From NCBI RefSeq assembly GCF_002368335.1, contig NZ_AP018288.1:8109762-8173761 (forward strand): a stretch of DNA of 64,000 nucleotides, written 5' to 3'. This DNA is from Nostoc sp. NIES-4103 (lineage in GTDB: Bacteria; Cyanobacteriota; Cyanobacteriia; Cyanobacteriales; Nostocaceae). Below, piece after piece: positions 1 through 8,501 of this stretch. A program made the translations under genes and the position numbers. Each line of letters opens with the position of its first letter. Position 1 is the first letter of the stretch. The notes under the pieces were generated by a model. It was not told where the DNA came from and made no database searches. It saw only the letters and a list, made by a program, of their open reading frames with translations.

Positions 1-993
1 TTCTTCCAGTATATAAGTACAAGACATTTCTATATAGTGGTTGAACTCTTCATTACTCGCTGAAAAGCGACGCTCAATGAATTTTCTGGCAAAAGAGTTA
101 ACTGAATTGGCAAATTTTTTATCTTCAGCAAAAAGATATTGAATTTTTTTGTAATATTCAGCGTAAGTATCCCATTTTTGAATTTCTGATGAAAATACTA
201 CATCAAAAGTACAAGTATCAATGTGACGTTCAAAAACAACACCTTCTCTATTTATATACTCTCTTCCAAGAATAAGGGCTTTGTTTAGGGCTTGCTCTTC
301 ATTCAAACCCTCATCAATTTGTAAAGTAATTCGGTGTAATCTATCACCAATCATGACTGTACATTTTTTGAAATGTCTACTAATCCAATCCGTTATCGCA
401 ACTAATTTAGCCGTAAAAAATTCTTGATTTTCTAAACTCAAACCCAAAAGACAATGCTCATAATTACTAATTTTCTGCCGAGCCGACTCTGGAAAAACAG
501 AATCGATGACTGCCCTATATCTTGATATGGTCGAAAAGACTATTTCTTTACGAGGGCTTACTAATTTCTCAAAATCACTGTATTTCATTCTTATTAGATT
601 ATTGTAAGAATTTTGATAAAATTCGATTTCTTGACTCTGGTTTAATTCAGATGCAAAAAAAACATCCATTTCATCAAGATTTCCAAAAGGTGTAACCGTA
701 CCAAATTCACAATCAGGAAACAATTCTGCAACTTCTTTTCGGTCGAGCAATTTAACCTCTGCTGTGTGTAGAAACTCTCGCCAAGAGCCGATATTAATTT
801 GCAGATTGGCTGGCACAACTGCCATAACTATTTGTTCATTTTTTATTTTTACCAATACGGCTTCAATCAAATCCATTCCTTGCTGGGATTTATAATTTGC
901 TAATTCCTGTGTGGTATGGGCAGGCGAATAGCTAATAGTTGTGTATTTAATCTTGTGAGTGTCTAAGAGTTCTTGAAGTTTCTGAATAACCAT
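1..993 (-). CDS. YbaK-type aminoacyl-tRNA deacylase domain fused to tRNA-dependent cyclodipeptide synthase (partial, runs off left edge)
   Basis: I translated 331 codons from ATG at 993 to base 1 with no stop. Residues about 1-148 resemble the YbaK/ProX aminoacyl-tRNA deacylase fold: AVLVKI, VMAVVPAN, LFPDCEFGTVTPFG and a closing LIRMKYSDFEKL block. Residues about 155 onward match cyclodipeptide synthases (CDPS), which use two aminoacyl-tRNAs to make a cyclic dipeptide. The CDPS signature H-x-[LVI]-[LVI]-G-[LVI]-S appears as HCLLGLS at 180-186, predicting Ser186 as the nucleophile and Asn189 as its conserved companion. The second signature Y-[LVI]-x-E-x-P begins as YILEE at 327-331, so roughly the last 40 codons lie outside the window. 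Within the YbaK domain the position of the usual catalytic Lys is Glu44. The gene lies 115 bp downstream of the STAND-WD40 gene on the same strand and may share its transcript. No strong ribosome binding site is visible, but an in-frame stop 10 codons upstream limits the choice of start. Confidence 0.85.
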   Translation of the reverse strand, partial: MVIQKLQELLDTHKIKYTTISYSPAHTTQELANYKSQQGMDLIEAVLVKIKNEQIVMAVVPANLQINIGSWREFLHTAEVKLLDRKEVAELFPDCEFGTVTPFGNLDEMDVFFASELNQSQEIEFYQNSYNNLIRMKYSDFEKLVSPRKEIVFSTISRYRAVIDSVFPESARQKISNYEHCLLGLSLENQEFFTAKLVAITDWISRHFKKCTVMIGDRLHRITLQIDEGLNEEQALNKALILGREYINREGVVFERHIDTCTFDVVFSSEIQKWDTYAEYYKKIQYLFAEDKKFANSVNSFARKFIERRFSASNEEFNHYIEMSCTYILEE

Positions 994-1108
994 AAGTAAA
1001 GAGATGCTATTTATTAACGGAACTTACTAGTTATCTAGTTAGGATTTGTAATGGGTAATGGTTGATAAATTCTTGCCAATTACCCATCCTTTAGACCACA
1101 CCTGAATA

Positions 1109-4100
1109 TTATGTTTGACATACGGTCAGATATTCTCTCACTTCAGGATGAGTAACAAAATAGTCCTTCAGCCAATTGCAACCTTTTGCCAGTAGTTGAT
1201 CGATATCTTCAATCCGCCACAATTTAGCAGTACCATCAGCCAAAGCAATGGCTAATTGCTGACCATCGGGGCTAAAACTGATGTCATATACTCCAGTGTG
1301 ACCTTTGAAGACAGCCAACTGATTACCTTGCAAGTCCCACAAGCGAGCAGTGCCATCGGATGAGGCAGTTGCTATCCGCTGTCCATCAGGACTAAAACTG
1401 GCGTTCCAGATCCAGCTTTGATGACCTTTGAAAATGATCAAAGGATTGCCCTGTAAATCCCATAAGCGAGCTGTGGTATCGCAGGAGGTAGTAGCAAGAT
1501 ACTTACCATCGGGGCTAAAACTAACGTTCCAGATCCAACTCTGATGACCTTTGAATATGACTAATGGATTGCCCTTTATATCCCACAGGCAAGCAGTACC
1601 GTCGGATGAGCCGGTAGCAATGTATTGCCCATCTGGGCTAAAATTCACACTCCAGACTAAACCTTGATTGCTTTTGAACTCCACCAGTTGCTCACCCTGT
1701 AAGTTCCACAAGCGGGCAGTACCGTCAGTTGAACTAGTAGCAAGATATTGCCCATCTGGGCTAAAACTGATGCTCCAGACCCAGTTATTGTGTCTTTTAA
1801 ATACTGTCAACGGCTTGCCATCTAAGTCCCACAGGCAAGCATTACCGTCGGATGAGCCAGTGGCAAGATACTGTCCATCAGGACTAAAACTAATGCTCAA
1901 AATCTCATACTTGCCGCCTTTGAAAACAGTCAACGGCTTGCCCTTTAAGTCCCACAGGCAAGCAGTACCGTCGGATGAGCCAGTAGCAACATACTGTCCA
2001 TCGGGGCTAAAACTAATGCTCAAGATCCAGCGTTGATGGCCTTTGAATTCAACCAGTGGCTTATTCTGCAAATTCCATATACGGGCACTTCCATCCCAAA
2101 AGCCAGTAGCAAGATATTGTCCATCTGGGCTAAAACTGACGCTTCCAACTAAGCTTTTGTGCCCTTTTAATAGGGCTAACTGATTGCCCTGTAAATCCCA
2201 CAATCGAGTCGTGCCATCCCAAGAGACAGTGGCAAAGCGTTGTCCGTCGGGGCTGAAACTGACACTCCAGACCCAGCCCTGATGATCTTTGAATACTGTC
2301 AACAGATTGCCCTGTAAGTCCCAAAGCCGAGCAGTACCATCAGCTGAAGCAGTAGCTAAGTACTGCCCATCAGGGCTGAAACTGACACTAGAGACTGAGC
2401 CAACATCGACTACTGAGAATATGGTCAATGGATTGCCCTGTAAGTCCCAAAGCCGAGCAGTACCGTCAGTTGAAGCAGTAGCGAGGTACTTACCATCAGG
2501 GCTAAAACAGACGCTTAAAACCCAGTCTTGATGTCCTGCAAATTCAACCAGTAGCTTACCTTGTAAGTCCCACAGACGGGCAGTGGAATCAAGTGAAGCA
2601 GTAGCAAAGTGCTTGCCATCACTGCTAAAACTCACACTCAAGACTGAACCTTTATGACCTTTGAATTCAACCAGTGGTTTACCTTGTAAGTTCCACAAAC
2701 ATGCAGTACAGTCTGCTGAGGCAGTGGCTAGATATTGCCCATCAGGACTCAAACTGGCACCCCAAACCCAGCCTTTATGGCCTTTAAATTTGACCATTGA
2801 TTTACCCTGTAAGTCCCACAGATAAACACTAAAATCTAGAGAGGCGTTTACCAGTTTTTGCACTTTAGGGTTAAAACTGACACCAAAGACTTGACCACCA
2901 CCTAATTGAAATTGATTCTGCTCTTGGATATTGTCAAGAATGTGCTGCAATGCAGTTTTTAATTGGGGAGCGTAACAGTTTCGGGGTAAGAGTCCTTTTT
3001 GACGATTATTCTGAAACTCTTGTCCAGCCCGCATTGCTGTCAGCAATGCTTCTAGCTCAGAAGACTCAAATTGTAGCAAAGCATCTTGCGCCATCTGCTC
3101 AATTTCTTTAATTTTGCGTTGACGCTGTAGCCGCTTCCAGATGGCTTTAGCCAAAACATCTAAAAAAATTTCATAGCGATTAGCAGCTAGTGGGCGGATA
3201 ATTCGAGCATGGCCTTCACTCAGTTTATTTAGCCATTTCTCTATCTTTTCTAATTCAAGTTTTTCGGTGCGGTTGGATTCTGCGTTGACGTAATCACATA
3301 AATCTCTGGCTTTGAGTGCAAGTTTATCACCAGACGGTGTAACTAAATAGTAAAAAAGACTATCAGAAATTTCAATCTTGAAATCAGTCTTTAAATCTTC
3401 CAGCTTTTGATCGAGATGATCTTGGACAATTTGCTCTGCTTTGCCTAAGTTTATATAGCTTTGCTTTTCTAGGCTCCGAGATGGAGATTCACGTCTCATT
3501 TCCTGTTTCCATAAACGGAGCATTACTAGTTGGAGGTAAGGAGTTTCAAACCTCTGTTCTGACGGTGCTTGCGAAAGAGCTATATCATCCAAAACTGCTG
3601 TAACTAAGTCTGGTTCAATACTAATTAATTTATCTTCGATAGGTTGAACAATTGTAGACTTGATAAAATTATCTACAATGGGTTGTTTTTTGACTAAATT
3701 TGATGATATATGTAAATAATATGGGCATAGTTGTACTATGTCTTCTTTAAAAAATTCCAGCTTTTGAAGAGTATTTTTATGAAGACAAAGGAGCAAATTA
3801 ATATTTATATTAGGATGATTAACCGCACGAAAAAGTTCATCTAAAAATAATTTTGTTTCATCTTTGGGAGAATGAGTTAAATATTCTTCAAATTGGTCAA
3901 GGAGAATGAATAACTTACCACTTTCATCAATATCAATCAGCTTGATCCATGCCTGTAAAGTTTCAGTAAATGACAAATCTAAGTGAGGAACTTCGATATT
4001 CCCTATATTTTTAAGATATTGTTTAATCTGCAACAATATATTATCTAATGGTTTTCCCTCGTACCAAGAATTAAATAGAGTAACTGCTAACTTTAGCTGG

Positions 4101-5020
4101 CCAGATTTTTGCAGATTTTGTTCTGCTGCTTGATGCAGATAATAGGCAATACCATCTCGCAAAATTGTACTCTTACCTGCACTGCTATCACCGTATAGTA
4201 AGGTTAATTTTGATTTACACAGGTTATTAAGGATAGTTTGCTGTCGGTTATATTCAGCAATCGGTTTCTCAATAGCATCCTGGGCTGATTGGCGGTTCAG
4301 ATGTTTGATTGCTATACGATTATCTAATAAGTTACGGAAGATGCGACCCTTAAAATGGTCAAGTTTAGACAGGGCATCTTCACGAATGGAAATGAGGAAA
4401 TGAAGATTCAAACTAGAGTTATTAACAGCTTGGGAAAATTCATCAGCGAAGATATCTTGAACACTATCGTTTAAGAAATCAAAATAATCCTCGAACTGAT
4501 CCAGGATAATAAATAACCTACCACTCTCATCTTCTTGGTGAACAATCTCTATCCAAGCCTTCAAGATATCCGTAAAAGAAGGTTGTTCTGGATTTTTGGC
4601 AATAGCTTTGAGCGCTTGCTCAAATTGTCGCTTAATTTCATCTGGTGATTCAGTTTTGAAAAGATTAGTTATTTCTGCTTCCAATTGTTTCTTGATCCCT
4701 GTCAGTGGATCTTGCCAAGACAAACTATCATCTAATTCGCCCTTTAGTGGAGGAAAAACGATCGCACCCCACCCTGGCTTACCAGTTGTTTCTTGGTTTT
4801 CCAAGGCAGATTGACGCAAATTATAAGCAACACCTGCCCGCATGAGGGAACTTTTACCTACACCACTAGCCCCATAGACAACTGTCAGCCGTGAAGCCCA
4901 TAAATTCTGAATCACTATTTGTTGTTCTTTTTCTCGCCCAAAGAAGAACAACTTATCTGTTTGTGAATAGGGAATTAGCCCTTTGTAGGGGACAGGAATC
5001 TCAATGTCATTACAGTACAT
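1109..5020 (-). CDS. Tandem STAND-type NTPase with 14 WD40 repeats
   Basis: This 1303-residue protein looks like a signal-transducing STAND ATPase. It opens with an nSTAND-like start (PYKGLIPYSQTDKLFFFGRE), then a P-loop GASGVGKSS at 50-58 and Walker B RLFIILDQFEDYF at 168-180. A second copy follows: P-loop GDSSAGKST at 277-285 and Walker B KLFILLDQFEEYL at 369-381. The flanking sequences (LTVVYG/LTLLYG, RAGVAYNLRQ/RDGIAYYLHQ) show that the module was duplicated. A helical arm spans about 450-700. Fourteen WD40 repeats run from about 708 to 1280, most with SFSPDGQYLAT and DGTARLWDLQG, enough for two seven-bladed propellers. In STAND proteins the repeat domain usually senses a ligand and the NTPase drives oligomerisation. 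No effector domain is seen in this chain, so the effector may be the metallophosphoesterase-SIR2 protein encoded 32 bp upstream. The start has no clear Shine-Dalgarno, which fits translational coupling. Near-identical repeats make recombination or misassembly possible. Confidence 0.9.
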   Translation of the reverse strand: MYCNDIEIPVPYKGLIPYSQTDKLFFFGREKEQQIVIQNLWASRLTVVYGASGVGKSSLMRAGVAYNLRQSALENQETTGKPGWGAIVFPPLKGELDDSLSWQDPLTGIKKQLEAEITNLFKTESPDEIKRQFEQALKAIAKNPEQPSFTDILKAWIEIVHQEDESGRLFIILDQFEDYFDFLNDSVQDIFADEFSQAVNNSSLNLHFLISIREDALSKLDHFKGRIFRNLLDNRIAIKHLNRQSAQDAIEKPIAEYNRQQTILNNLCKSKLTLLYGDSSAGKSTILRDGIAYYLHQAAEQNLQKSGQLKLAVTLFNSWYEGKPLDNILLQIKQYLKNIGNIEVPHLDLSFTETLQAWIKLIDIDESGKLFILLDQFEEYLTHSPKDETKLFLDELFRAVNHPNININLLLCLHKNTLQKLEFFKEDIVQLCPYYLHISSNLVKKQPIVDNFIKSTIVQPIEDKLISIEPDLVTAVLDDIALSQAPSEQRFETPYLQLVMLRLWKQEMRRESPSRSLEKQSYINLGKAEQIVQDHLDQKLEDLKTDFKIEISDSLFYYLVTPSGDKLALKARDLCDYVNAESNRTEKLELEKIEKWLNKLSEGHARIIRPLAANRYEIFLDVLAKAIWKRLQRQRKIKEIEQMAQDALLQFESSELEALLTAMRAGQEFQNNRQKGLLPRNCYAPQLKTALQHILDNIQEQNQFQLGGGQVFGVSFNPKVQKLVNASLDFSVYLWDLQGKSMVKFKGHKGWVWGASLSPDGQYLATASADCTACLWNLQGKPLVEFKGHKGSVLSVSFSSDGKHFATASLDSTARLWDLQGKLLVEFAGHQDWVLSVCFSPDGKYLATASTDGTARLWDLQGNPLTIFSVVDVGSVSSVSFSPDGQYLATASADGTARLWDLQGNLLTVFKDHQGWVWSVSFSPDGQRFATVSWDGTTRLWDLQGNQLALLKGHKSLVGSVSFSPDGQYLATGFWDGSARIWNLQNKPLVEFKGHQRWILSISFSPDGQYVATGSSDGTACLWDLKGKPLTVFKGGKYEILSISFSPDGQYLATGSSDGNACLWDLDGKPLTVFKRHNNWVWSISFSPDGQYLATSSTDGTARLWNLQGEQLVEFKSNQGLVWSVNFSPDGQYIATGSSDGTACLWDIKGNPLVIFKGHQSWIWNVSFSPDGKYLATTSCDTTARLWDLQGNPLIIFKGHQSWIWNASFSPDGQRIATASSDGTARLWDLQGNQLAVFKGHTGVYDISFSPDGQQLAIALADGTAKLWRIEDIDQLLAKGCNWLKDYFVTHPEVREYLTVCQT

Positions 5021-5052
5021 GATTTACTATGATTCTCAGCTTTTAATTTTTA

Positions 5053-7209
5053 CTACTGTTTTTTCAGCTTTTTGTTCAATTCATCAAAATATATTTCTAA
5101 AGGTATTTCACTCATAAGTGCTACATCTTTGTTCTTCCAAAGGAACTTATCCAAAGCATCAGGTTTTGGGTGAACTGCCCACCATGTTTGTGTCTTCCTT
5201 TTTTCTTTCTCTGGCAACAAGCGGTGTAAAATGACACGCTGATGCCAATAGCGTAGGCTATATCCTAAAAACCAAATATGGTTGTTGTTGAGTTTGCCTA
5301 ACAGATAGCTGGGAAGTAAATCCACAGGTTTGTTATCGGCATAAGCCAAATAGTCAATAAAATGATCTTCGGTGATCGCAAAGCTTTTTCTTGGACGTTC
5401 TGGCAAATTAACAGGGCCATAGAGTTTTAAGATGACTGGACGCTCATTGAGTGAAAAGTCTGAATATTCGTTAGCAGTTCCTGGCGGAATCGGTTTTATT
5501 TGGTCTTTTTGAACTACTGGTGAATCCTGATCATCCTCAATTTCATGTTCAAATCTTTGATGGACAAACTGTTTAACAATCTGTCCTTCGCTATCTTCAC
5601 CACCTGCCGTATAAGAAACTAAATCGAATGGCTGCTTGGCGTTGACAAAGGCTTGTTCTAGTGTTCGGTCAAAATTGGTCGTTACTATTAGTTGATAACG
5701 AGTTTTCTCACCTGAACTTTTAATCCTAGCGGAATAGCCCATCTCATCCATGAAACGAGGCAGTTCAGCGAAGAACTGATGCAGTCGGTTAGGTTTATAT
5801 TCTTTTTCAGTGATTGCTGCGATTGTCTCTTTGATGTTCTCTTCACCCTCACTCAAGAGATTGAAGTATTGCGACACATTCTGAAGATCCAGTCTAGTCA
5901 CAAATTGTGTCATAATTGGACAGTTAGAAGGCAAATTTTCTTCATCGCATAACGGACAACGCATTCTCTGTAAGTATTTATGGCTTCTGTCTAGGTAAGC
6001 AGCGAGTTCTACACTAGTAGGTGGATAGTCACTGTTAAGGTTCCATTCCCACGGTTTGGGCACAAAATTTGGATCTTGTGAGCGATCGCATAAGTTAATC
6101 TCTGCTCCTAAGAAAGGAATTACTAAGCCATTTTTGATTTTGGGAATTAGCCAATCGAAGTGTTGTTTAAGGGTGCTTTGTGTTTCGTCTGACAATAATT
6201 CAATATTTGGGATATTTGTGTTTTTAATCTCTTTTTTAGGAATTTCAAAGATGACATACCCATCTTCATGAGACTTTGCTGTGTGTTTGCACCAGTAGTT
6301 GTCATCATAATCCCAACGACGCAGATATACAATTCCTTTCCTAGTTACAAAATCAAGGTGTACAAAATTGTAACCATTGTGATAATCACGGTTGCTGTAA
6401 CTGGAACCAGCTGGAATAATTACACAGTTTCCTGTTGTCCCAGTTACTTGATAAGCTTTAGCTTTATGCTGATGACCACACAAAAGAAAATGACACCCAT
6501 CGTTGTTTTGGAGACGTTGTGTGATTAGATCTCGTTCAGATTCAGCTAGCAATTCTAAGGGATGATGCAGCACTGCAATCCGTACCTCATCACTAGCTAT
6601 CTTGTGGAGAGCATCATACAATTGGGGTTCTCCGACAATGAGTTTTCCATCATCATTTACTTCTCCTCTTTCATTTGTGCGTCCGGCCATTAAAGCGGAG
6701 TTTAGACCAAGTAATCCTACCCGCTTTCCTTCAATCTGTAGTTTGCGGATACTGCTGTAGTCAGGTTGAGTCTGATGTGTGTATTGAGTCACAAATTGCC
6801 TATAGGCTTCAAATGGTTCCCGCAGGCGATCGCATTTTTTTTGGTTCGTCAGCCAATCTTTGACCGCCTCATTAGACTCAAAGGGCTTGAGGATAGAATT
6901 TGGCAGCAAGTCAAAGGCATTGCGATCGAGGTCGTGGTTGCCTGGTACGATAAATAATCGTTCGGTAGATAGTCCAGTTGCTTGAAGCACAGGCTCAAAT
7001 AAGTTTTCTCGCGCTGCTGCATATTCTTCCTTCTTACCAGAGTAAGCCACATCACCGCTAAAGATAATAAAATCAATCTTTGCCAAGTCAAGACTGATTT
7101 TCTCCCGCTCTTCAATATCTCTAATTAACGCATCACGTACAACTTCCCTGTCAAATTCTTTACCTTTCTGATGCCAATCTGAAAGATGAAGCCAGGTTAT
7201 TCCTGCCAT
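5053..7209 (-). CDS. Metallophosphoesterase fused to SIR2-like domain
   Basis: Residues 1-320 form a calcineurin-type metallophosphoesterase with all its metal motifs: D-x-H at 11-13 (LSDWH), GD at 52-53 (FSGDVAY), GNHD at 90-93, HH at 215-216 and GHQH at 245-248. Residues about 350-700 look like a SIR2 family domain of the kind used by bacterial immune proteins: PFLGAE at 365-370 replaces the Rossmann GAGxS, TTNFD at 510-514 keeps the Asn of the TxNxD motif, and WFLGYSL at 646-652 is the late signature. The expected catalytic His of the K-L-H-G motif is Tyr597 (KLYGPVN), so NAD cleavage is uncertain. A CPLC...C cluster at 418-430 might bind zinc. The start has a good ribosome binding site (GAGGAG, about 8 bases upstream). 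It sits first or second in a minus-strand operon with the STAND-WD40 gene. Its substrate, NAD or another nucleotide, cannot be told from sequence. Confidence 0.88.
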   Translation of the reverse strand: MAGITWLHLSDWHQKGKEFDREVVRDALIRDIEEREKISLDLAKIDFIIFSGDVAYSGKKEEYAAARENLFEPVLQATGLSTERLFIVPGNHDLDRNAFDLLPNSILKPFESNEAVKDWLTNQKKCDRLREPFEAYRQFVTQYTHQTQPDYSSIRKLQIEGKRVGLLGLNSALMAGRTNERGEVNDDGKLIVGEPQLYDALHKIASDEVRIAVLHHPLELLAESERDLITQRLQNNDGCHFLLCGHQHKAKAYQVTGTTGNCVIIPAGSSYSNRDYHNGYNFVHLDFVTRKGIVYLRRWDYDDNYWCKHTAKSHEDGYVIFEIPKKEIKNTNIPNIELLSDETQSTLKQHFDWLIPKIKNGLVIPFLGAEINLCDRSQDPNFVPKPWEWNLNSDYPPTSVELAAYLDRSHKYLQRMRCPLCDEENLPSNCPIMTQFVTRLDLQNVSQYFNLLSEGEENIKETIAAITEKEYKPNRLHQFFAELPRFMDEMGYSARIKSSGEKTRYQLIVTTNFDRTLEQAFVNAKQPFDLVSYTAGGEDSEGQIVKQFVHQRFEHEIEDDQDSPVVQKDQIKPIPPGTANEYSDFSLNERPVILKLYGPVNLPERPRKSFAITEDHFIDYLAYADNKPVDLLPSYLLGKLNNNHIWFLGYSLRYWHQRVILHRLLPEKEKRKTQTWWAVHPKPDALDKFLWKNKDVALMSEIPLEIYFDELNKKLKKQ

Positions 7210-7569
7210 TACAATTTCTCCTCAATATGTAATTTTGTCGAGGAAGTTCCAAACTTAAACTAAATGACACAGCCTATTATCCAGAATTTGTAGTGTTATC
7301 TCTAATCGCAGTTTCATATGAGTGCAATTTAAGAAAATAGCAGACAGTCTATCATCTAACTAAATAGAGAGTTGATTAACTGGGAATTCACACTTGAGGA
7401 ATAACAGTATTTAACAATATAGATAGATGAAAAATATAAATACTGAGATATAGTGCTTCAAAAAATTAGCATTGATTTGCAAACTAACTCCAGTAGATTT
7501 AATCAGAGAAAAACTGGCAAGACTTTATTCAATGTCTATAATTTATCATTACAATTTACACACAAATTT
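7210..7569. other. AT-rich intergenic region, no gene seen
   Basis: About 360 AT-rich bases separate the membrane-protein gene from the metallophosphoesterase-SIR2 gene. A promoter for the operon on the minus strand would be expected here, but I could not identify convincing -35/-10 boxes or a hairpin. Confidence 0.5.
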
Positions 7570-8067
7570 TCAGTAGTGTCGGATAAATATCAGTAATCCA
7601 AGCAAGAGTATTTCTAGGATATAAGTTACAGATACACTCAGATTACAAAATCCATCCTTCCAATAGTTGACATAGTAAGGCTTTGCAGAACGATTGAAAG
7701 AATGTCGCCAGCTACCATAAATCCCAGGACTTTGCAAATAAAACTTTTCAGTAAAAATAGATTCGATTTCGGCTACTCGATAATAAAAACCTCTTTGAAA
7801 GTGTTTCCACTGGCTTTCGAGAACCCAAAATAAAATAGGAATGGCAAAAATGAGATAGTCACTGTTATTTGGGATACTCACTTCTTTTTTAATCAATAAT
7901 ATAATTACAGTACCCGTTGCTGTTAAGCCTAACGATTTAATTGCCCAAATTTGCTTGTTATAGTCTTCAATTGTATTTTCTAAAAAGAAATACTCTTGCT
8001 TGAGTAAATCTAGCTCAAATTGCAATGATATTTGCTCATTGTGTTCATGATTTATATTTCCAGCCAT
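7570..8067 (-). CDS. Small membrane protein next to STAND/SIR2 genes
   Basis: This 165-residue protein has a charged N-terminal helix (about 1-40), hydrophobic segments near 42-62 and 72-88, a soluble loop with conserved-looking aromatic/charged residues (LFWVLESQWKHFQRGFYYR), and a C-terminal hydrophobic segment at about 143-163 ending IRHY. The arrangement of two helices followed by an FW-x-L-x...R-x-x-YR stretch recalls small membrane proteins that accompany nucleotide- or STAND-based conflict systems (SLATT-like), but I cannot assign a family with confidence. It is on the same strand as the MPE-SIR2 gene, with a 360-base gap, so it may be separately transcribed. It could be a membrane-active effector or an unrelated bystander. 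Confidence 0.7.
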   Translation of the reverse strand: MAGNINHEHNEQISLQFELDLLKQEYFFLENTIEDYNKQIWAIKSLGLTATGTVIILLIKKEVSIPNNSDYLIFAIPILFWVLESQWKHFQRGFYYRVAEIESIFTEKFYLQSPGIYGSWRHSFNRSAKPYYVNYWKDGFCNLSVSVTYILEILLLGLLIFIRHY

Positions 8068-8309
8068 TGGAATTGCACAAGTTAGTAATCAAGATTTTAA
8101 AATTAGACTTATTACTCTGGCTCAGGATAATTTTTTGAAGTTCACGGTAAACCTTACCTACTAAAATAAGAATCTTATTTGCCAAAAACATATCCCCAAA
8201 GTCTTAAGCCAAAAGTTATACAATGGCTAGTAATATGTATTGTGATTCTCACGCTCAATAACCAGTTTGTAATTATAACTAAGTACAATTACCAAATTTG
8301 GCTATTTAA

Positions 8310-8501
8310 TCAGACATCAACATTGATTTGTTCTATTTGCCGAGCAGCTTTATCCCACAGCTTGGCTGAAGTCTCATCTTGCCAATGATTTCGCAAATAT
8401 TCTGCTTTTTTGTGACATATTCGCTCTAACATTTCTAGGATTGCAGCTAATGTCAAGTTATCGATTAATGTTTCTAAAATATCCATATATTCTTTGTTCA
8501 T
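8310..8501 (-). CDS. Small conserved-type hypothetical protein (63 aa)
   Basis: A 63-residue acidic helical protein (MNKEYMDILETLIDNLTLAA...). An AGGAG ribosome binding site lies about 8 bases before the ATG, which supports real translation. The style (LxxLIDxLTLxxILExLxxIC, then W-x-x-AARxIE) resembles very common small cyanobacterial proteins of unknown function. It has no signal peptide or membrane segment. It is monocistronic as far as seen. Confidence 0.7.
   Translation of the reverse strand: MNKEYMDILETLIDNLTLAAILEMLERICHKKAEYLRNHWQDETSAKLWDKAARQIEQINVDV

Noticed and set aside
1668..2531. Plus-strand open frames inside the WD40 gene
   Set aside because: They are antisense to near-identical WD40 repeats and share their periodicity. 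They have no ribosome binding site or known product.
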